Shown here: positions 53,582 to 62,959 of the stretch, piece after piece
Layout of the letters: every line of letters starts with the position of its first letter
Numbering within the stretch: the first letter of the stretch is position 1
Assembly: GCF_014696675.1 (NCBI RefSeq)
Contig: NZ_JACJQN010000011.1
Coordinates: 62,001-126,000, forward strand
Direction: 5' to 3'
Length of the DNA: 64,000 bases
Source: Phormidium tenue FACHB-1052
GTDB taxonomy: Bacteria; Cyanobacteriota; Cyanobacteriia; Phormidesmidales; Phormidesmidaceae
Notes under the pieces: generated by a model
What the model was told of the DNA's origin: nothing
The model's input: the letters and a program-made list of their open reading frames with translations, nothing else
Databases searched by the model: none
Translations under genes and position numbers: made by a program

Positions 53582-54358
53582 ATGGCTTCCCTACCCAGTC
53601 TGTTTATTTCCCACGGGGCACCCGACCTGCCTCTCCGCGCTGGCCCGACTCAGGACTTTCTGCGATCGCTCTTGCAGACCCTGCCCAAGCCAAAGGCAAT
53701 CCTTGCCATTTCGGCCCACTGGCTCACGGCCCAGCCCACGGTCAGCGCCGCCAAGCAGCCCAAGACCATCTACGACTTTGGCGGTTTTTCCCAGGCGCTC
53801 TACGAGTTGACTTACCCCGCTCCAGGGAATCCAAAGCTGGCAGAGCAGGTGATGTCGAGGCTTGCTGAGGCCGGGTTCTCGGCTCGTGTAAATTGCGATC
53901 GCGGCTTCGACCACGGTGTTTGGACGCCGCTGATTTTGGCAGCCCCAGAGGCCACCATCCCCGTCGTGCAGCTATCGCTTCAGCCCCACGAAACGCCGCT
54001 GCACCATTACCAACTCGGCAAAGCCCTCGCCCCCCTGCGTGATGAAGGTGTGCTGATTTTCGCCAGCGGTGCCGCCACCCACAACCTGGGGGCCTTTGAC
54101 GGCAGCTACAACGCCCCACCGCCCGCTTGGGCCACAGCCTTTGATGACTGGCTGGCCGAGGCGATCGCCGCCAACGACATCCAAGCTCTGCTTGACTATC
54201 GCCAGCAAGCCCCCCACGCCGCCAAAAACCACCCCAGCGAAGAACACCTGCTGCCCCTGTTCGTGGCCCTCGGTGCTGGTGGCCCCGGCCAGCAAATCCA
54301 CCACGGCTTCACCTACGGAGCCTTCAGCATGGCTGCCTATCAATTTGATCAGTTTTGA
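53582..54358 (+). CDS. Extradiol dioxygenase of the DODA/YgiD (LigB) type
   Basis: 258 residues. Class III extradiol dioxygenase fold. SHGAPDLPL (His11), AISAHW (His about 42), a mid-chain GFDHGVWTPL with the catalytic His, and FASGAATHNLG are the family landmarks that bind non-heme metal. Relatives cleave the ring of L-DOPA and other catechols; the natural substrate here is unknown. Alone on its strand segment, before a GST gene. Confidence 0.9.
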   Translation: MASLPSLFISHGAPDLPLRAGPTQDFLRSLLQTLPKPKAILAISAHWLTAQPTVSAAKQPKTIYDFGGFSQALYELTYPAPGNPKLAEQVMSRLAEAGFSARVNCDRGFDHGVWTPLILAAPEATIPVVQLSLQPHETPLHHYQLGKALAPLRDEGVLIFASGAATHNLGAFDGSYNAPPPAWATAFDDWLAEAIAANDIQALLDYRQQAPHAAKNHPSEEHLLPLFVALGAGGPGQQIHHGFTYGAFSMAAYQFDQF

Positions 54359-54440
54359 GTTTTGAGTGTTGAATTCATCCCCAAATTCAAAATTAAAAGT
54401 TCAAAATTCAAAACTCGCCTCTTAACCTCATACTCCCTAC
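54356..54440 (+). repeat. Spacer repeat, copy 4
   Basis: GAGTTTTGAGTGTTGAATTC is followed by ATTCAAAATTAAAAG and TTCAAAATTCAAAACTC, partly self-complementary. A C-rich tract follows before the GST start. Same type as copies 1-3. Confidence 0.75.
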
Positions 54441-54472
54441 TTTCCCCAACCCCCTACCTATAGGAACCACCC

Positions 54473-55465
54473 ATGGCACTCGGCAGACTGATTGACGGCA
54501 AATGGTCTACAGAATGGACAGAACGCAGCGAATCCGGTGAATTTCAGCGCATGCCAACCCTGTTTCACGACCGGGTGACGGCGGATGGCTCCAGCGGTTT
54601 TAAGGCCGAGCCGGGGCGCTACCACCTGTATGTATCGTTGGGCTGTCCCTGGGCGCACCGCACGGTGCTGCTGCGATCGCTGAAAGGTCTGCAAGGGGCG
54701 ATCGGCCTCTCCATTGTGGATCCGGTCATCAGCGACCAGGGTTGGAAATTCTCAGAGCGCTTCGGCAGCATTCCCGACAACCTCTACGGGGCGGAATATC
54801 TGTGGCAGATTTACACCCGCGCTAAGGCCAACTACACGGGCCGCGTCACCGTGCCCGTGCTGTGGGATAGGCAGACTCAAACCATCGTCAACAACGAGTC
54901 GCGCCAGATCATTCAAATGCTGAACTCTGAGTTCAATGAGTTTGCCAAGTTTCCTCAGCGCGACTTCTACCCCGAAGCGTTGCGCCCCCAGATTGATGCA
55001 GCGATGGATGCCATCTACCAGCCGATCAACAACGGCGTCTACCGCAGCGGCTTCGCGGCTTCCCAAAATGCTTACAACGGCGCAGTGACCGAGCTGTTTG
55101 AGGCGCTGGATCACTGGGAGGGTGTTCTCAGTCAGCAGCGCTACCTGGTGGGCGACCAGATTACCCTAGCCGACTGGTGCATGTTTACCACCCTGTTTCG
55201 GTTTGACTTGGCCTACTACGGGCTGTTTAAGACCAACCTCAAGCGCTTGGTAGACTATCCCAACCTGTGGGGCTACTGCCGCGAGCTGTATCAGCAGCCG
55301 GGGGTGGCTGAATGGTGCAGCGCAGAGCACGTTAAGCAGCTTTACTATGGGGGCTTGCCCGAACTCAACCCCAGCGGCATTGTGCCTGCCGGGCCAGCGA
55401 TCGACTATGGGGCACCCCATGGGCGAGATCACCAGACCGCGCCTTTGCAGGGGATCGCAGCCTAG
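54473..55465 (+). CDS. Glutathionyl-hydroquinone reductase (Xi-class GST)
   Basis: 330 residues, ATG after AGGAACCACCC. Catalytic Cys in SLGCPWAHRTVLLRSLKGL (CPWAHR motif) distinguishes it from Ser/Tyr GSTs. The C-terminal helical domain has QRYLVGDQITLADWCMFTTLFRFD, split by the helix break. These enzymes reduce glutathionyl-hydroquinones and probably protect against quinone stress. No link to neighbours is evident. Confidence 0.92.
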   Translation: MALGRLIDGKWSTEWTERSESGEFQRMPTLFHDRVTADGSSGFKAEPGRYHLYVSLGCPWAHRTVLLRSLKGLQGAIGLSIVDPVISDQGWKFSERFGSIPDNLYGAEYLWQIYTRAKANYTGRVTVPVLWDRQTQTIVNNESRQIIQMLNSEFNEFAKFPQRDFYPEALRPQIDAAMDAIYQPINNGVYRSGFAASQNAYNGAVTELFEALDHWEGVLSQQRYLVGDQITLADWCMFTTLFRFDLAYYGLFKTNLKRLVDYPNLWGYCRELYQQPGVAEWCSAEHVKQLYYGGLPELNPSGIVPAGPAIDYGAPHGRDHQTAPLQGIAA

Positions 55466-55470
55466 GTTTT

Positions 55471-55547
55471 GCCGCTAGTCGCCTAGCTCTGGTAGGGTGC
55501 ATTCGCGAAGCAATGCACCGCAGAGCTAGGTAGCGCCGCTAGTCGCC
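55471..55547. mobile_element. Palindromic element flanked by 13-bp direct repeats
   Basis: GCCGCTAGTCGCC at 55471-55483 and 55535-55547 brackets 51 bases. Those carry a two-tier inverted repeat: CCTAGCTCTG with CAGAGCTAGG outside, GGTGCATT with AATGCACC inside, TTCGCGAA at the tip. Looks like a small non-autonomous insertion with target duplication. The right copy runs into the tlyA stop codon. It may also serve as the GST/tlyA terminator. Confidence 0.55.
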
Positions 55548-56366
55548 CAATGTCAGGCGAGCATTGGTGGCTAGAGCCTTTAAGGCAGCTAGATCAGGGG
55601 TTGCCGATCGCACGTCATTCGCCTCAGTCTGGCTCAACCACAGCAGATATTCGATGTTGCCCGCTGGGCCGAGCAAGGGTGACCAGGTGAGCCCCTGGTA
55701 AACCCATCCGAGGGACTGAGCCGAGGCCAGCACGCTGGCGATCGCATCCGCCTGATCCCCAGGGTCGCGCACGACGCCCTTTTTGCCGACGCGATCGCGC
55801 CCCACCTCAAACTGGGGTTTTACCAGCAGCACCACTTCTCGCGGCGGCACTAGCAGCGCCCAAAAAGCGGGCAGCACCTTGGTCAGCGAGATAAACGACA
55901 CATCCATCACCCCCAAGTCGGGGCGGGGATCATTCTCGCTGTAGAGCTGCTCGGGAGTGAGATGCCGCAGGTTGGTGCGCTCGCGCAGCACCACTCGCGG
56001 ATCTTGGCGCAGCGCCCAGGCGACCTGACCATAGCCCACATCGATGCCATAGACCTGCTCAACCCCGGCTTGTAGCAGGCAGTCGGTAAAGCCGCCGGTC
56101 GAAATTCCCCCATCCAGCGCAATCCGTCCCTTGGGCTCAATCGGGAATTCGCCCAGGGCTTTGGCCAGCTTTTCGCCGCCGCGCGAGACGTAGGGCGATC
56201 GCGCCTTCACCAGCAGTTCTACATCTTCGGCAAAGGCTGTGCCTGGTTTATCGACCACGGCGTGGTTCACCTGCACCTCTCCAGCGCGAATCAGTCGCTG
56301 GGCCTGCTGCCGCGATTCGCATAAGCCCCGATCTACCAGCAGGGCATCTAAGCGCTGTTTAGCCAT
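55539..56366 (-). CDS. tlyA: TlyA-family rRNA 2'-O-methyltransferase
   Basis: 275 residues. The S4 RNA-binding domain is at about 1-65 (RLDALLVDRGLCESRQQAQRL, interrupted, then GEVQVNHAVVDKPG). A class I methyltransferase domain follows: ALDGGISTGGFTDCLLQAGV is the SAM loop, with DVSFISLTKVLPAFW and LVKPQFEVGR. Mycobacterial TlyA methylates 16S and 23S rRNA cytidines. The last codons overlap the direct repeat of the palindromic element. 9 bases after the TPR gene, same strand, probably one transcript. Confidence 0.93.
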   Translation of the reverse strand: MAKQRLDALLVDRGLCESRQQAQRLIRAGEVQVNHAVVDKPGTAFAEDVELLVKARSPYVSRGGEKLAKALGEFPIEPKGRIALDGGISTGGFTDCLLQAGVEQVYGIDVGYGQVAWALRQDPRVVLRERTNLRHLTPEQLYSENDPRPDLGVMDVSFISLTKVLPAFWALLVPPREVVLLVKPQFEVGRDRVGKKGVVRDPGDQADAIASVLASAQSLGWVYQGLTWSPLLGPAGNIEYLLWLSQTEANDVRSATPDLAALKALATNARLTLGD

Positions 56367-56375
56367 GATTGCTCC

Positions 56376-56822
56376 CTAGGCAGCGGTGCTGGGTTTGAGG
56401 CCCCGGCGGCTAGCGATTTGTTCGAGCTGCTGCTTGACCAGATCGAGCCGGGGCTTGGTGCTTTGGCGATCGTACAGCTCGCTCGCTTTCAGTAGCGCCT
56501 GTACGGCCTGCCCGTCGGTGCCCATGTTGGCGTAGGCCAAGCCACCGTTGTGAAAGGCTTCGGCACAGTTAGGCTCGGCCACCATCACCGCAGTGAACTG
56601 GTCAATGGCGGCGGGGTAGCGGCCCCTAGCAAAGGCCGCACAGCCCGCTTCAAACTGAGTTCTAGCGTCATCACCGATGGGCATAGAAAGCTCCACCACC
56701 GGAGCCGGGAAGAGGGCGCTATTGCCCAGGGGGCGGCGATAGGCCCACACCATTACCCCCATGCCAAAGCCCAGCACCGCCAGCACCACCGATAGCCAAA
56801 TCACCAGTTCCACAGGGTTCAA
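56376..56822 (-). CDS. Membrane-anchored TPR protein
   Basis: 148 residues. One N-terminal membrane helix (about 5-27: LVIWLSVVLAVLGFGMGVMVW, broken by start charge) precedes about two TPR-like repeats (FEAGCAAFARGRYPAAIDQFT, interrupted; AEAFHNGGLAYANMGTDGQAV). Short one-helix TPR proteins of this form are common in cyanobacteria and usually have no assigned role. First gene of the tlyA transcript. Confidence 0.8.
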   Translation of the reverse strand: MNPVELVIWLSVVLAVLGFGMGVMVWAYRRPLGNSALFPAPVVELSMPIGDDARTQFEAGCAAFARGRYPAAIDQFTAVMVAEPNCAEAFHNGGLAYANMGTDGQAVQALLKASELYDRQSTKPRLDLVKQQLEQIASRRGLKPSTAA

Positions 56823-56988
56823 TCTCCAATAAGTAGACCCAAAACCGTTTAGACGCCTCTGCTAAAAGCTGCGGTCAACACCGACCATATCACCGACTTG
56901 CTGTCTCCCCTTGCCGGAAAATCAGCGTCTCAAACTGAATAACCTAAAGACATGACACAGCACTCTGACCCTTAGCCCCACCCTAACT

Positions 56989-57795
56989 ATGCAATATGTT
57001 TTAAGGGGAATCGCGATCGCCCTCAGGGGCCGTTCAAAGACCATCTCCCTCAACGGCCAATCCCTAACCATCGCCCTGTTGATAGCAGGGGGCATGGCCC
57101 TCGCTGGCTGCGAGCAGGCCTCAACCCCTGAGACACCCGTTGAGCCAGCCCAGGAAACACAATCGGCAACCGATTCTGAGGGTCAAACTGACGCGATCGC
57201 CACCATCCAAGCCATTGTCGCCAACCCCGTCTCGGTCACCCTTGGCCAGGGCGAGCCTGAGCCAGCCCAAATCAATCAAACCATGGCCTACGGCGACCAA
57301 ATTCACACCGCCGATCAGGCTTTGGCCGAGGTGGGCTTGGTCACTGGGGCAATGTTTCGCATCGGCGGCAATGCGTCCCTTACCCTACAACCCAACCAAC
57401 TCCAGCTCAACTCTGGGCAAATGATTACTTGGGTTGAAGGCGCATTGTCAGAGCCTATAGATATTGTCACCCCGGCAGGCATTGCCGGCATTCGCGGCAC
57501 CACGGTGTTTGTCAATATCGACGACGATCCCAATGCCCCGGTCGAAATTTTTTCCTGGGAAGGAGAAGTCGCCTTTCGGCTAGCTGACGGTGAGAACGAG
57601 GTGGTTTTGAGCAGTGGCGAGCAGCTATTTATCTACCCGGGTGAGCGAGATATCGAAGCGCTGAGTCAGCAGGTGCAGCCCCTCGATCGGGCCGCAGCTC
57701 AGGAGCGCTTGGAAGGAAGCCCGCTGATCAACGGGTTTAGCAGCCCGCTACCGACGCGATCTGAGCTTGAAGCCACCGTCGAGGCTCTTGACTAA
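56989..57795 (+). CDS. FecR-domain lipoprotein
   Basis: 268 residues. Signal peptide with lipobox LAGC near residue 41, so a lipid-anchored periplasmic or outer-membrane protein is expected. The FecR domain at about 85-215 has YGDQIHTADQALAEV and PAGIAGIRGTTVFVNID, the family's typical strand pair. Not linked to a sigma factor here, so this is not the FecR of iron signalling but one of the common cyanobacterial stand-alone FecR proteins. Confidence 0.88.
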   Translation: MQYVLRGIAIALRGRSKTISLNGQSLTIALLIAGGMALAGCEQASTPETPVEPAQETQSATDSEGQTDAIATIQAIVANPVSVTLGQGEPEPAQINQTMAYGDQIHTADQALAEVGLVTGAMFRIGGNASLTLQPNQLQLNSGQMITWVEGALSEPIDIVTPAGIAGIRGTTVFVNIDDDPNAPVEIFSWEGEVAFRLADGENEVVLSSGEQLFIYPGERDIEALSQQVQPLDRAAAQERLEGSPLINGFSSPLPTRSELEATVEALD

Positions 57796-57853
57796 CGACC
57801 TAGGCGAACCCCTGTATCATGAAACATAGTCACACTTCGTTACATCTCTGACT

Positions 57854-58762
57854 ATGGTTGCTGAATTGGTTTCCCTCTCGCTGGCGTCAATTGAAAAGCA
57901 CACCTGGACGTGGCGGAGCTATGCGATCGCCTATACCGTCGCAGGCGAAGGAACACCCATCGTGCTCATCCATGGTTTTGGCGCTTCCCTCGGCCACTGG
58001 CGCAAAAATATTCCAGCCCTGGCCGCTGCTGGGCACCGAGTCTATGCGATCGACCTCCTGGGCTTTGGCGATTCCGACCAGCCCGAAATTCCCTACACCC
58101 TCGACCTCTGGCAAGACCTGCTGGCCGACTTTTGGGCTGAGTTCATCCACACCCCCGCTGTCTACGTCGGCAATTCCATCGGCGGGCTGCTGACTCTGAT
58201 GATGCTGGCCAACCACCCCGACAAAGCCAGGGCTGGGGCCGTGCTCAACTGCGCCGGGGGCCTCAACCACCGCCCCGAAGAACTCTATCCACCCCTGACC
58301 TGGATCATGGGAACCTTCACCTGGCTGGTGAGTTCGCCCCGAATTGGGCCATTGGTGTTTAACCAGGTGCGCCGCAAGGGCCGCATTCGCAGCTCGCTCC
58401 GGCAGGTCTACCGCAACTCCGCCGCCATCACCGACGAGCTGATCGAGATGATCTACACCCCCGCCTGCAAGCCCACAGCGCAGAAGGTATTTGCGGCGAT
58501 CGTTACCGCACCACCGGGGCCAAAACCCGAAGAACTGCTGCCCCAGATCACCCAACCGCTCCTGGTGCTCTGGGGCGAAAACGATCCCTGGACGCCGATC
58601 AAAGGCGCTCAGGTCTACCGCAAGCTGGCCGAAGATGTAGCTCGCCCCAGCCTGGTTACCTTCCACAGCATCGCCAATACCGGCCACTGCCCCCACGACG
58701 AGCGCCCCGAAGTCGTCAACCCTCTGCTGATCGACTGGCTACAAGATTTACCGGTGGCTTAG
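57854..58762 (+). CDS. Alpha/beta-hydrolase fold protein
   Basis: 302 residues. Oxyanion-hole HGFGASLGHWR, nucleophile elbow VGNSIGGLL (Ser), Asp in LWGENDPW and His in NTGHCPHDERPE form the hydrolase triad. The IDLLGFGDSDQP string is common to this cyanobacterial/plastid clade, some members of which act on chlorophyll-type or lipid esters, but the substrate here is not determined. 58 bases downstream of the FecR gene. Confidence 0.88.
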   Translation: MVAELVSLSLASIEKHTWTWRSYAIAYTVAGEGTPIVLIHGFGASLGHWRKNIPALAAAGHRVYAIDLLGFGDSDQPEIPYTLDLWQDLLADFWAEFIHTPAVYVGNSIGGLLTLMMLANHPDKARAGAVLNCAGGLNHRPEELYPPLTWIMGTFTWLVSSPRIGPLVFNQVRRKGRIRSSLRQVYRNSAAITDELIEMIYTPACKPTAQKVFAAIVTAPPGPKPEELLPQITQPLLVLWGENDPWTPIKGAQVYRKLAEDVARPSLVTFHSIANTGHCPHDERPEVVNPLLIDWLQDLPVA

Positions 58763-58838
58763 GCAATTCCGAACCCGAACGCTTAGCGAATCGTCCCCTA
58801 AACTTAAGCTCAATGAGAGATTCCCACTCTCGCCATAG

Positions 58839-59285
58839 CTACGGATGCCAATCTATGGGGGCTTTAAAGATATCTATCTCTGAGAATGGGCAGTCCTGAG
58901 GAAGGCATATAGGGTCAAGCGGTGTTTCTCGGCCCACCAGGTTCAGCCCCTGCTCGTAACCCACTGCGATCGCTTCTCTTAAGTAGGGCTTTAAGCTAGG
59001 GTTTTCTTTGAGGTGACGCTGAATCTCCTGGCGCTGCTCTTTGATGGTATAAACCCAGCTCTTAGATCGAGACTCAGGCTGATAATGCCACTTGAGCAGA
59101 TGCCCCAGCAGCACCCCCAATCGATTACGCAACTCCTGCCGCTCCTGCCGACCCAATGATTCGATCTCCTCAATCAGATTCTCAACATCGAGTTCCCCCA
59201 GCTGACCGGTGCGCAGCAGTGCAGCCTGACGCTGAGTCCAGGCGTAGAAGTCTTGCGCGTAGAGAGTGGTGGTTTGCATGGGCAA
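58839..59285 (-). CDS. DUF29-family protein
   Basis: 148 residues (or 146 from the second Met). YAQDFYAWTQRQAALLRTGQL, split by the first helix turn, then DVENLIEEIESLGRQERQELRNRL and LLKWHYQPE, match DUF29. The family is very common in cyanobacteria and has no known function. All-helical, soluble. Convergent with the hydrolase gene. Confidence 0.92.
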   Translation of the reverse strand: MPMQTTTLYAQDFYAWTQRQAALLRTGQLGELDVENLIEEIESLGRQERQELRNRLGVLLGHLLKWHYQPESRSKSWVYTIKEQRQEIQRHLKENPSLKPYLREAIAVGYEQGLNLVGRETPLDPICLPQDCPFSEIDIFKAPIDWHP

Positions 59286-59520
59286 TGCTGTGCTGGGTTT
59301 TTCCTAATTTTAAGAGCACTGACAGCGGCACATACAGTGTCTTATGAATTCGCCACCAGCCAGCGCAAAGGAAGTATTTCAGACCTATGCCTAGCAAGGA
59401 TCCACACTCGATCATCAGAATTCTGTAATCTCCATGACTATTCCCTGGCCGATCGCCCCTAGAGTGGGTTAAAACCCGATTAACTTTCACTGTCCGCCGT
59501 TGTTCCTACCGCCACTGTCT

Positions 59521-62500
59521 ATGTCTTCAGCTTCCCTTCAGGAGCGGCTCGATCGCTACTATCAGCAGGTCAAAACCGTGATTTTGTCGCGGCAGCACCC
59601 GGTTAGCGGCCTCTTGCCCGCCAGCACGGCAGTGAATGTGCATGGTGACTACACCGACGCCTGGGTGCGCGACAACGTCTACAGCATTCTGGCAGTGTGG
59701 GGAGTGGGGCTGGCCTACCGCCACCTCGACGACGACCGGGGCCGCACGGTGGAGCTAGAGCAGAGCGTTGTCAAGCTCATGCGCGGCCTGCTTCAGGCTA
59801 TGCTGCGCCAGGCCAAAAAAGTTGAGCACTTTAAAGAACGACAGGATCCGCTTCAGGCGCTGCACGCCAAGTACGACACCGGCACTGGGCTACCGGTAGT
59901 GGCGGATGACGAGTGGGGCCACCTGCAAATCGACGCCACCTCAGTGTTTTTGCTCATGCTGGCCCAGATGACGGCCTCGGGGCTGCAAATCATCTACACC
60001 CAAGATGAAGTCAACTTTGTGCAAAATCTGGTCTATTACATTGGCCGCGCCTACCGCACCTCTGACTACGGCATTTGGGAACGGGGCAACAAAATGAACC
60101 ATGGCAAGCCCGAGCTCAACGCCAGCTCTGTGGGGATGGCCAAGGCGGCTTTAGAGGCGCTGCGGGGGTTTAACCTATTTGGCATGCGCGGCGGGCAGTC
60201 CTCCACGATTCACGTGCTCACCGATGAAATTGCCCGCGCCCGCATTACCCTGGAGTCGCTGCTGCCCCGTGAGTCGGGGTCGAAGGAAATTGATGCGGCG
60301 CTGCTGAGCGTGGTGGGCTATCCGGCTTTTGCGATCGACGACGAGCAACTGGCCCAAAAGACCCGGCAAAAAATTATCGACAAGCTGCAAGGCCCCTACG
60401 GCTGCAAGCGGTTTTTGCGCGACGGCCACCAAACGGTGATTGAAGACACCCACCGCCTGCACTACGAGCCGGAGGAACTGCGGCAGTTTGAGCACATCGA
60501 GTGCGAGTGGCCGCTGTTTTTTACCTATCTGTGGCTAGATAGTCTGTTTGCTGGAGACAAAGACCAGATCCAGTTTTACCAAGAGCGACTGAAGGCCCTG
60601 GAGGTCGAGCGCAACGGGGTGGGCCTGCTACCCGAGCTGTACTACGTACCCGAAGACAGCCTGACAGCCGAGCGGGCCAAACCCGGCAGCCAGCCCCGCC
60701 TGCCCAACGACAACCTGCCCCTGGTGTGGGCCCAGAGCCTCTACCTGCTGGGTCAGCTGCTGCAAGATGGGCTGCTCAAACCCAGCGACATTGACCCCCT
60801 AGGACGGCACCGCGCTCTGGGCGACCACCGCTACCCGGTGGTGCAAGTGGCGCTGCTAGCCGAAGACAAGGCCCTGCAAACGGAGCTGGCCACCTACGGC
60901 CTGCCCACCCAAACCCTCGAAGAGATCGACCCGGTGCAGGTGTTTCCCGCCACTGAGCTGTCGTCGATCTACTCCGAAATTGGCAAGAACGACAAGCTAG
61001 ACCTCAGCGGTCGTCCGGTGCGGCGGCTGCGCAGCCTAACCACCTCGCGCATCTTTCGCATCAAGGGCACGTCGGTGGTGTTTTTGCCGTCGTTCTTAGA
61101 CCAGCAGCGGTTTTATCTCACCCTCGACTATCACTTTCTCGTCGCCCAAATTCGCAGCGAGCTGGCCTACATCTACGACCACTGGCGCGAGCCAGGACGG
61201 CCCACCGTGACGCTGCTGCTGACTCACGCCATGTTTGAGCTGGGTCATAAACCGATTTACGATTCGCCGCTGATGGCGCTAATGCACGAGCTGCAGGACG
61301 ATCGCTGCGATCATGTCCCGGTCAAGCTCGGCCCCCTGCACCAGCTGATGATGACCACCAGCCTAGAGCGGGTCGAAAATGTCAACGGCTACCAGTTGGG
61401 CAGCACCTCCGTGGGCTACACTCCCCTGTGGACAGCCTACCTGGGCTTTGAGCCCGATCGCGACGGCCCCCTATCGCTGCTCGAAGAATACACCCTAGAG
61501 AACGAAACCAACCTCGATCGCCTGCTCACCCAGCTGCGCGAGTCAAACAACATCTACGAGCAGCTAGAGCTGCTGGCTACCCTCAAGCATTTGCACGGCA
61601 GCGGCTTTAACACGGGCTTTGGCGGCCCCAACCACGTGATCACCGTCGAAGACCTGCTGGATGAGGTTTATGCCAAGGCCAGTCAGCTAGAGCAGTGGGG
61701 CATCCTGCGCCGCGCCGCCGGTTTGCTAGAGAAGGCCGACATTACCCTGTCGGATGCGGTGACTGAGCTGCTGGTGCGCCAGAAGCAAATCTCCGTAGGC
61801 AAATCCTATAGCGAGGAATCGCTGATCAGTGAGCCCATGGGCCACAGCGAGATCGTCGATAAAATTCGCACCTTCTGCGGCGACGACGTGCGTGACCATG
61901 TGCTCACCCAGGAGGTGCTGATCGACCTCAGCATTTTGATCAAAGCCGAGCCTTCCCTCTTCAAAGGGTTGATGACCCTGCGAGTGGGCTACCTGCTGCT
62001 GCTGATCACCAGCGAGCTAGCCCGCGAGCGAGGCATTACCCAAGACGAGGCCTACGGTCAGCTAATCGACCTCAGCCCCTTTGAACTCAAGACTCGCCTG
62101 CGCCAGGTGCTGGCCGGGTTCGACGGGCTCAATCAGTCGATCTTTCGCCGCGAGTCACTGCACGTTAAGCCCCACAATCCGATCAACTGGCAGGTGGTGC
62201 CCACTGACATTGAGCCCGCCGCCGAAGAAGCCGAAGCACCCACTGCCCACGACTGGTGGCGTAAGCGGGTGATCGACGGCGAAATCGCCCGCATCTCGGA
62301 GGAGTTTTATACCCAGGTGTGGGAGGTGCTGAAGCACTCTAGGGGAATCGTGATCGGCAATAAGTTTGACCGCAAGAATAGGTTGGATAGCGATCGCATC
62401 CTCTCCGAAATGACCCCCGGTGAGCAAAACTTTGAGCGCCGCATCACCCACCTGCTAAACAAGATTCAGGCTCCCGAATACCGCCATGTCAACCTCGAAG

Positions 62501-62781
62501 CCCTGCGCGAAATGGGCGAAATTTTTAAGGTCAACCCCGATCTCTACTTTGAAGACCACATCTATCTCGATGTGCTGATCGGCCACGCCGTCCGCCTTGG
62601 CTGGCTCGACCACCAGCCCGATCGCGCCGCCTTCTACGAATCCGAGAAAGCCGCTGCCTGGCAGGCGTTTTATCGGCTACCGCCGACCCAGTGCGCCACC
62701 TATATTGCCATGGGGCTTCAGTTCCTCACGGTGCTAGGTGAAACCGAGACCGGTTCTGAGGCTGTGGAAGACGTGGCATAA
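59521..62781 (+). CDS. GH15-like / phosphorylase-kinase alpha-subunit-like protein
   Basis: 1086 residues from ATG 59521; an upstream TTG at 59500 is possible. Residues about 1-480 follow the (alpha/alpha)6 glycoside hydrolase family 15 pattern (HGDYTDAWVRDNVYSILAVWG, interrupted; WERGNKMNHGKPELNASSVG). The remaining half matches the regulatory subunit of eukaryotic phosphorylase kinase. Cyanobacterial homologues are about this long. Whether it hydrolyses glucan or only binds it is not known. Fits the carbohydrate theme with TreS-Mak and MalQ. Confidence 0.85.
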   Translation: MSSASLQERLDRYYQQVKTVILSRQHPVSGLLPASTAVNVHGDYTDAWVRDNVYSILAVWGVGLAYRHLDDDRGRTVELEQSVVKLMRGLLQAMLRQAKKVEHFKERQDPLQALHAKYDTGTGLPVVADDEWGHLQIDATSVFLLMLAQMTASGLQIIYTQDEVNFVQNLVYYIGRAYRTSDYGIWERGNKMNHGKPELNASSVGMAKAALEALRGFNLFGMRGGQSSTIHVLTDEIARARITLESLLPRESGSKEIDAALLSVVGYPAFAIDDEQLAQKTRQKIIDKLQGPYGCKRFLRDGHQTVIEDTHRLHYEPEELRQFEHIECEWPLFFTYLWLDSLFAGDKDQIQFYQERLKALEVERNGVGLLPELYYVPEDSLTAERAKPGSQPRLPNDNLPLVWAQSLYLLGQLLQDGLLKPSDIDPLGRHRALGDHRYPVVQVALLAEDKALQTELATYGLPTQTLEEIDPVQVFPATELSSIYSEIGKNDKLDLSGRPVRRLRSLTTSRIFRIKGTSVVFLPSFLDQQRFYLTLDYHFLVAQIRSELAYIYDHWREPGRPTVTLLLTHAMFELGHKPIYDSPLMALMHELQDDRCDHVPVKLGPLHQLMMTTSLERVENVNGYQLGSTSVGYTPLWTAYLGFEPDRDGPLSLLEEYTLENETNLDRLLTQLRESNNIYEQLELLATLKHLHGSGFNTGFGGPNHVITVEDLLDEVYAKASQLEQWGILRRAAGLLEKADITLSDAVTELLVRQKQISVGKSYSEESLISEPMGHSEIVDKIRTFCGDDVRDHVLTQEVLIDLSILIKAEPSLFKGLMTLRVGYLLLLITSELARERGITQDEAYGQLIDLSPFELKTRLRQVLAGFDGLNQSIFRRESLHVKPHNPINWQVVPTDIEPAAEEAEAPTAHDWWRKRVIDGEIARISEEFYTQVWEVLKHSRGIVIGNKFDRKNRLDSDRILSEMTPGEQNFERRITHLLNKIQAPEYRHVNLEALREMGEIFKVNPDLYFEDHIYLDVLIGHAVRLGWLDHQPDRAAFYESEKAAAWQAFYRLPPTQCATYIAMGLQFLTVLGETETGSEAVEDVA

Positions 62782-62959
62782 AGTTACTGCCTGCCCTAGA
62801 CCCCAGGGTTCTGGCCCTAAACCCTGAAACCATCGGCAATGACTGTAGACTCCTGGGATCTTCTTGCTCTAAAAACAGTGAGAGGTTAAGGCAAGAGAAC
62901 CGTATGATCTCTAGGGTTGAGGCTTGTACCCCAATGGAATATGCCAGCGAATTAAATCA

